Origin: Flavicella sp049625305
Lineage (GTDB): Bacteria; Bacteroidota; Bacteroidia; Flavobacteriales; Flavobacteriaceae
NCBI GenBank assembly: GCA_049625305.1
Contig: JBMZVD010000080.1
Span: 1-8,731 of the forward strand
DNA: 8,731 nt
Reading direction: 5' to 3'
The notes below the pieces were generated by a model. The model did no database searches. It was not told the DNA's origin and was given only the letters and a program-made list of their open reading frames with translations. Positions 7,352 to 8,731 of this stretch are shown piece after piece (position 1 is the first letter of the stretch; the number at the start of each line of letters is the position of its first letter). The position numbers were made by a program, and so were the translations under genes.

Positions 7352-7477
7352 ATACTCGGTTTAGAAAAACCCTGAAACAACTTACAGTACCCAATCTAAA
7401 TTCTCAAAACACCAAAAAATCAATAAATTGACTTTTTAGCAATACTTAAAACGCTCAAGAGTACTATAGCTCATTTT

Positions 7478-7503
7478 AAAACATGTCAAACAGCATGTTT
7501 TTT
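7478..7503 (+). terminator. Rho-independent-type terminator after the permease gene
   Basis: AAAACATG (7478-7485) and CATGTTTT (7494-7501) form a perfect 8-bp stem around an 8-nt loop, and the right arm runs into six consecutive T residues (7498-7503). It lies about 125 bp after the permease stop. The stem is AT-rich and therefore weak, but the shape and T run fit a terminator that isolates the porin gene from the permease transcript. Confidence 0.5.
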
Positions 7504-7694
7504 AATGCGTTCGTATACAGAGTTTTAACTTAAAAACAACAATGTTAAAAAAAATACAAAAAAGACAACTTTTAAGGTATTTTTAAATATATCAACAAAA
7601 CTTTGAAAATTATTCAAATTAACAGGTAATTATATTTAAAAATTCATCTATTAATAAAATAACTCGATAAATATTGACAATAACCACGTTTTTA

Positions 7695-7757
7695 TACGTA
7701 GTTTTTTTAACAAAAACTTTGAAACTACGTAATAGTACGTATATTTGCTACGTACTA
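7695..7757. promoter_or_regulatory. TACGTA palindrome cluster forming two inverted repeats over the porin promoter
   Basis: TACGTA occurs four times, at 7695, 7726, 7736 and 7749. TACGTAGTTT (7695-7704) and AAACTACGTA (7722-7731) are perfect 10-bp inverted arms flanking the -33 region. TAGTACGTA (7733-7741) and TACGTACTA (7749-7757) are perfect 9-bp inverted arms with a 7-bp spacer, sitting across the -7 box and reaching the predicted transcription start. A dimeric regulator bound here would block polymerase, and two sites suggest looping or cooperative binding. I noticed no other TACGTA in the window. Confidence 0.6.
7719..7747 (+). promoter_or_regulatory. Predicted strong promoter of the porin gene
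   Basis: TTG at 7719-7721 (within TTTG) and TATATTTG at 7740-7747 match the Bacteroidetes -33 and -7 elements with an 18-bp spacer and no mismatch. Transcription would begin near 7753, giving a leader of about 35-40 nt that is almost purely A/T, as favoured for efficient translation without a Shine-Dalgarno in this phylum. Confidence 0.72.
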
Positions 7758-7782
7758 ATCAATTAAATAAATCAATTAAATA
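7757..7782 (+). repeat. Perfect tandem duplication of 13 bp in the porin leader
   Basis: AATCAATTAAATA at 7757-7769 is repeated without change at 7770-7782, ending 8 bp before the porin ATG. It lies downstream of the predicted transcription start, so it would be in the mRNA leader, where its length could affect ribosome access. It may equally be a recent slip duplication with no function. Confidence 0.85.
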
Positions 7783-7790
7783 TTTTTATC

Positions 7791-8731
7791 ATGAAAAAAG
7801 TTATTTTATCTGCATTATTATTTGTTGCTGGCGCAACATTTGCACAAGAATCTAAATTGTCTGTATCAGGTACAGTGGATGTTTATGGAACATTAAACAC
7901 TGTTGACGGTGCAGGAACTCCAGGAATCTTAATTGAAAACCCTCAAAACGCAAATGGTTTTGGACTGGGTATGGCAAACACAGTATTTGCATACGAAGGA
8001 TCTAAATCAGGGGTTGTTGCTGATATCGCTTTCGGACCTAGAGCAGACGATGCTAACATGGCAGGAGCTATCAACCAATTGTATGCTTACTACAATGTAA
8101 ATGACAAGGTAACAGTTACTGCAGGACAATTCAATACTTTCTTAGGGTATGAAGTAATCTCTCCAGCAGCAAACTTTAACTACTCTGTTTCTTACTTGTT
8201 CAACGCAGGTCCTTTCTCTCATACAGGGATTAAATTGGACTATGCTGCATCTGAGGATCTTTCTTTCTTGTTAGCAATAACTAACGGTCACGGAATTACT
8301 AGTGATGACGGAAACGTAACAGGAAACACTCAAATCGGTGGACAAATCGGATACAAAGGACAGTACTTGAATGTAATTTACGGTCACGATGGAGGTGTAG
8401 ATGATGCTATGTACTTAGACTATACAGGTGGTTTTAATGCTACTGAATCTTTCTTCGTAGGAATCAACGCTGCTTATGTAAATTCTGAAAAATTAGACGG
8501 TGGATACTCTGGTATTGCATTATACCTAGAAAACACATTCTCTGATACATTTGCTTTAGGGTTGAGACCAGAATTATTCACAGTATCTGCTGGAGATGAA
8601 GACTCAAGCGTAATGGCTTTATCTCTTACTGCAAGTACTCAATTAGATGACAACTTGAAGTTAATCACTGAATTCAGATACGACTCTTCTGATGATGCAA
8701 TGATTGAAGCTATCAACGAAGAAAGCGTTTC
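7791..8731 (+). CDS. Outer-membrane porin of the BBP2 (OmpL-like) type, C terminus cut by the window edge
   Basis: An open frame of 313 complete codons runs from ATG 7791 off the end of the window. Residues 1-18 (MKKVILSALLFVAGATFA) are a signal peptide, followed by QES, typical of flavobacterial export. The mature part shows alternating polar/apolar strands ending in aromatic residues, as in a beta-barrel. The segment AGQFNTFLGYEVISPAANFNYSVSYLF..GPFSHTGIKLDY (111-151) resembles the conserved part of the beta-barrel porin-2 family. The role is probably passive entry of small solutes across the outer membrane; a substrate is not evident. Codon choice suggests high expression: 16 of 23 Asn codons are AAC and all three Arg codons are AGA. 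It has its own strong promoter with palindromic operators. Neighbouring permease and acetate genes make organic-acid entry thinkable but not shown. BBP2 is my recollection of the family; a barrel porin is the safer call. Confidence 0.85.
   Translation, partial: MKKVILSALLFVAGATFAQESKLSVSGTVDVYGTLNTVDGAGTPGILIENPQNANGFGLGMANTVFAYEGSKSGVVADIAFGPRADDANMAGAINQLYAYYNVNDKVTVTAGQFNTFLGYEVISPAANFNYSVSYLFNAGPFSHTGIKLDYAASEDLSFLLAITNGHGITSDDGNVTGNTQIGGQIGYKGQYLNVIYGHDGGVDDAMYLDYTGGFNATESFFVGINAAYVNSEKLDGGYSGIALYLENTFSDTFALGLRPELFTVSAGDEDSSVMALSLTASTQLDDNLKLITEFRYDSSDDAMIEAINEESV

Larger units (their letters stand above)
7352..7790. other. 439-bp intergenic region between permease and porin genes
   Basis: This AT-rich stretch contains no credible gene; the longest-looking start, ATG at 7544, gives 14 codons (MLKKIQKRQLLRYF) with no support. 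It holds a terminator-like hairpin in its first third, about 190 bp (7504-7694) in which I see nothing definite, and then the palindromic promoter region and leader of the porin gene. Confidence 0.6.

Noticed and set aside
7363..7376. Hairpin GGTTT-AGAA-AAACC just after the permease stop
   Set aside because: A 5-bp stem with no T run after it; the 7478-7503 hairpin is a better terminator candidate.
7544..7588. Tiny ORF MLKKIQKRQLLRYF in the intergenic region
   Set aside because: Fourteen codons in A-rich DNA with no promoter, ribosome site or conservation evidence.
1..8731. A new defence, mobile or biosynthetic gene system
   Set aside because: Every substantial reading frame belongs to a recognisable housekeeping, transport or DUF family; no transposase, integrase, toxin-antitoxin pair, nuclease, array of spacers or modular enzyme is present.

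Overview
The window looks like a chromosomal segment of a marine-type flavobacterium (Bacteroidota, Flavobacteriaceae or close relatives). The evidence is the low GC, almost no Shine-Dalgarno sequences, promoters of the Bacteroidetes form TTG-N17-19-TAnnTTTG, signal peptides ending in A-Q, and genes typical of the group (DUF4294, an M42 peptidase with a GHADEISW motif, a BBP2-type porin). All eight genes look intact apart from the two cut by the window edges. I see no mobile element, tRNA, rRNA, CRISPR array or defence cassette.

Left part (1-2374): a secreted DUF4294 protein on the minus strand, truncated at its C terminus by the window edge, is divergent from an M42 metallopeptidase and a Nudix hydrolase on the plus strand. 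A 162-bp intergenic region with one promoter-like sequence per direction separates them. The last two genes are 4 bp apart and probably co-transcribed.

Middle part (2433-6369, minus strand): a three-gene acetate module. In transcription order it is a DUF4212 small symporter subunit, a large SSS-family sodium/solute symporter, and acetyl-CoA synthetase, with gaps of 34 and 54 bp. The natural reading is sodium-coupled uptake of acetate or a similar short monocarboxylate, followed by ATP-dependent activation to acetyl-CoA. The region upstream of the module (6370-6580) is rich in AT inverted and direct repeats and lacks a clear canonical promoter.

Right part (6540-8731, plus strand): a TauE/SafE-type anion permease that appears to start at a TTG codon overlapping the stop of a tiny upstream ORF, then a 439-bp intergenic region, then an outer-membrane BBP2-type porin cut by the window end. 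The porin has the best promoter in the window. It is set in an unusual group of four TACGTA palindromes forming two nested inverted repeats, followed by a perfect 2 x 13-bp tandem repeat in the predicted 5' leader. This porin control region is the most interesting undescribed-looking structure here. The genes themselves belong to known families, and I do not see a convincing new multi-gene system.
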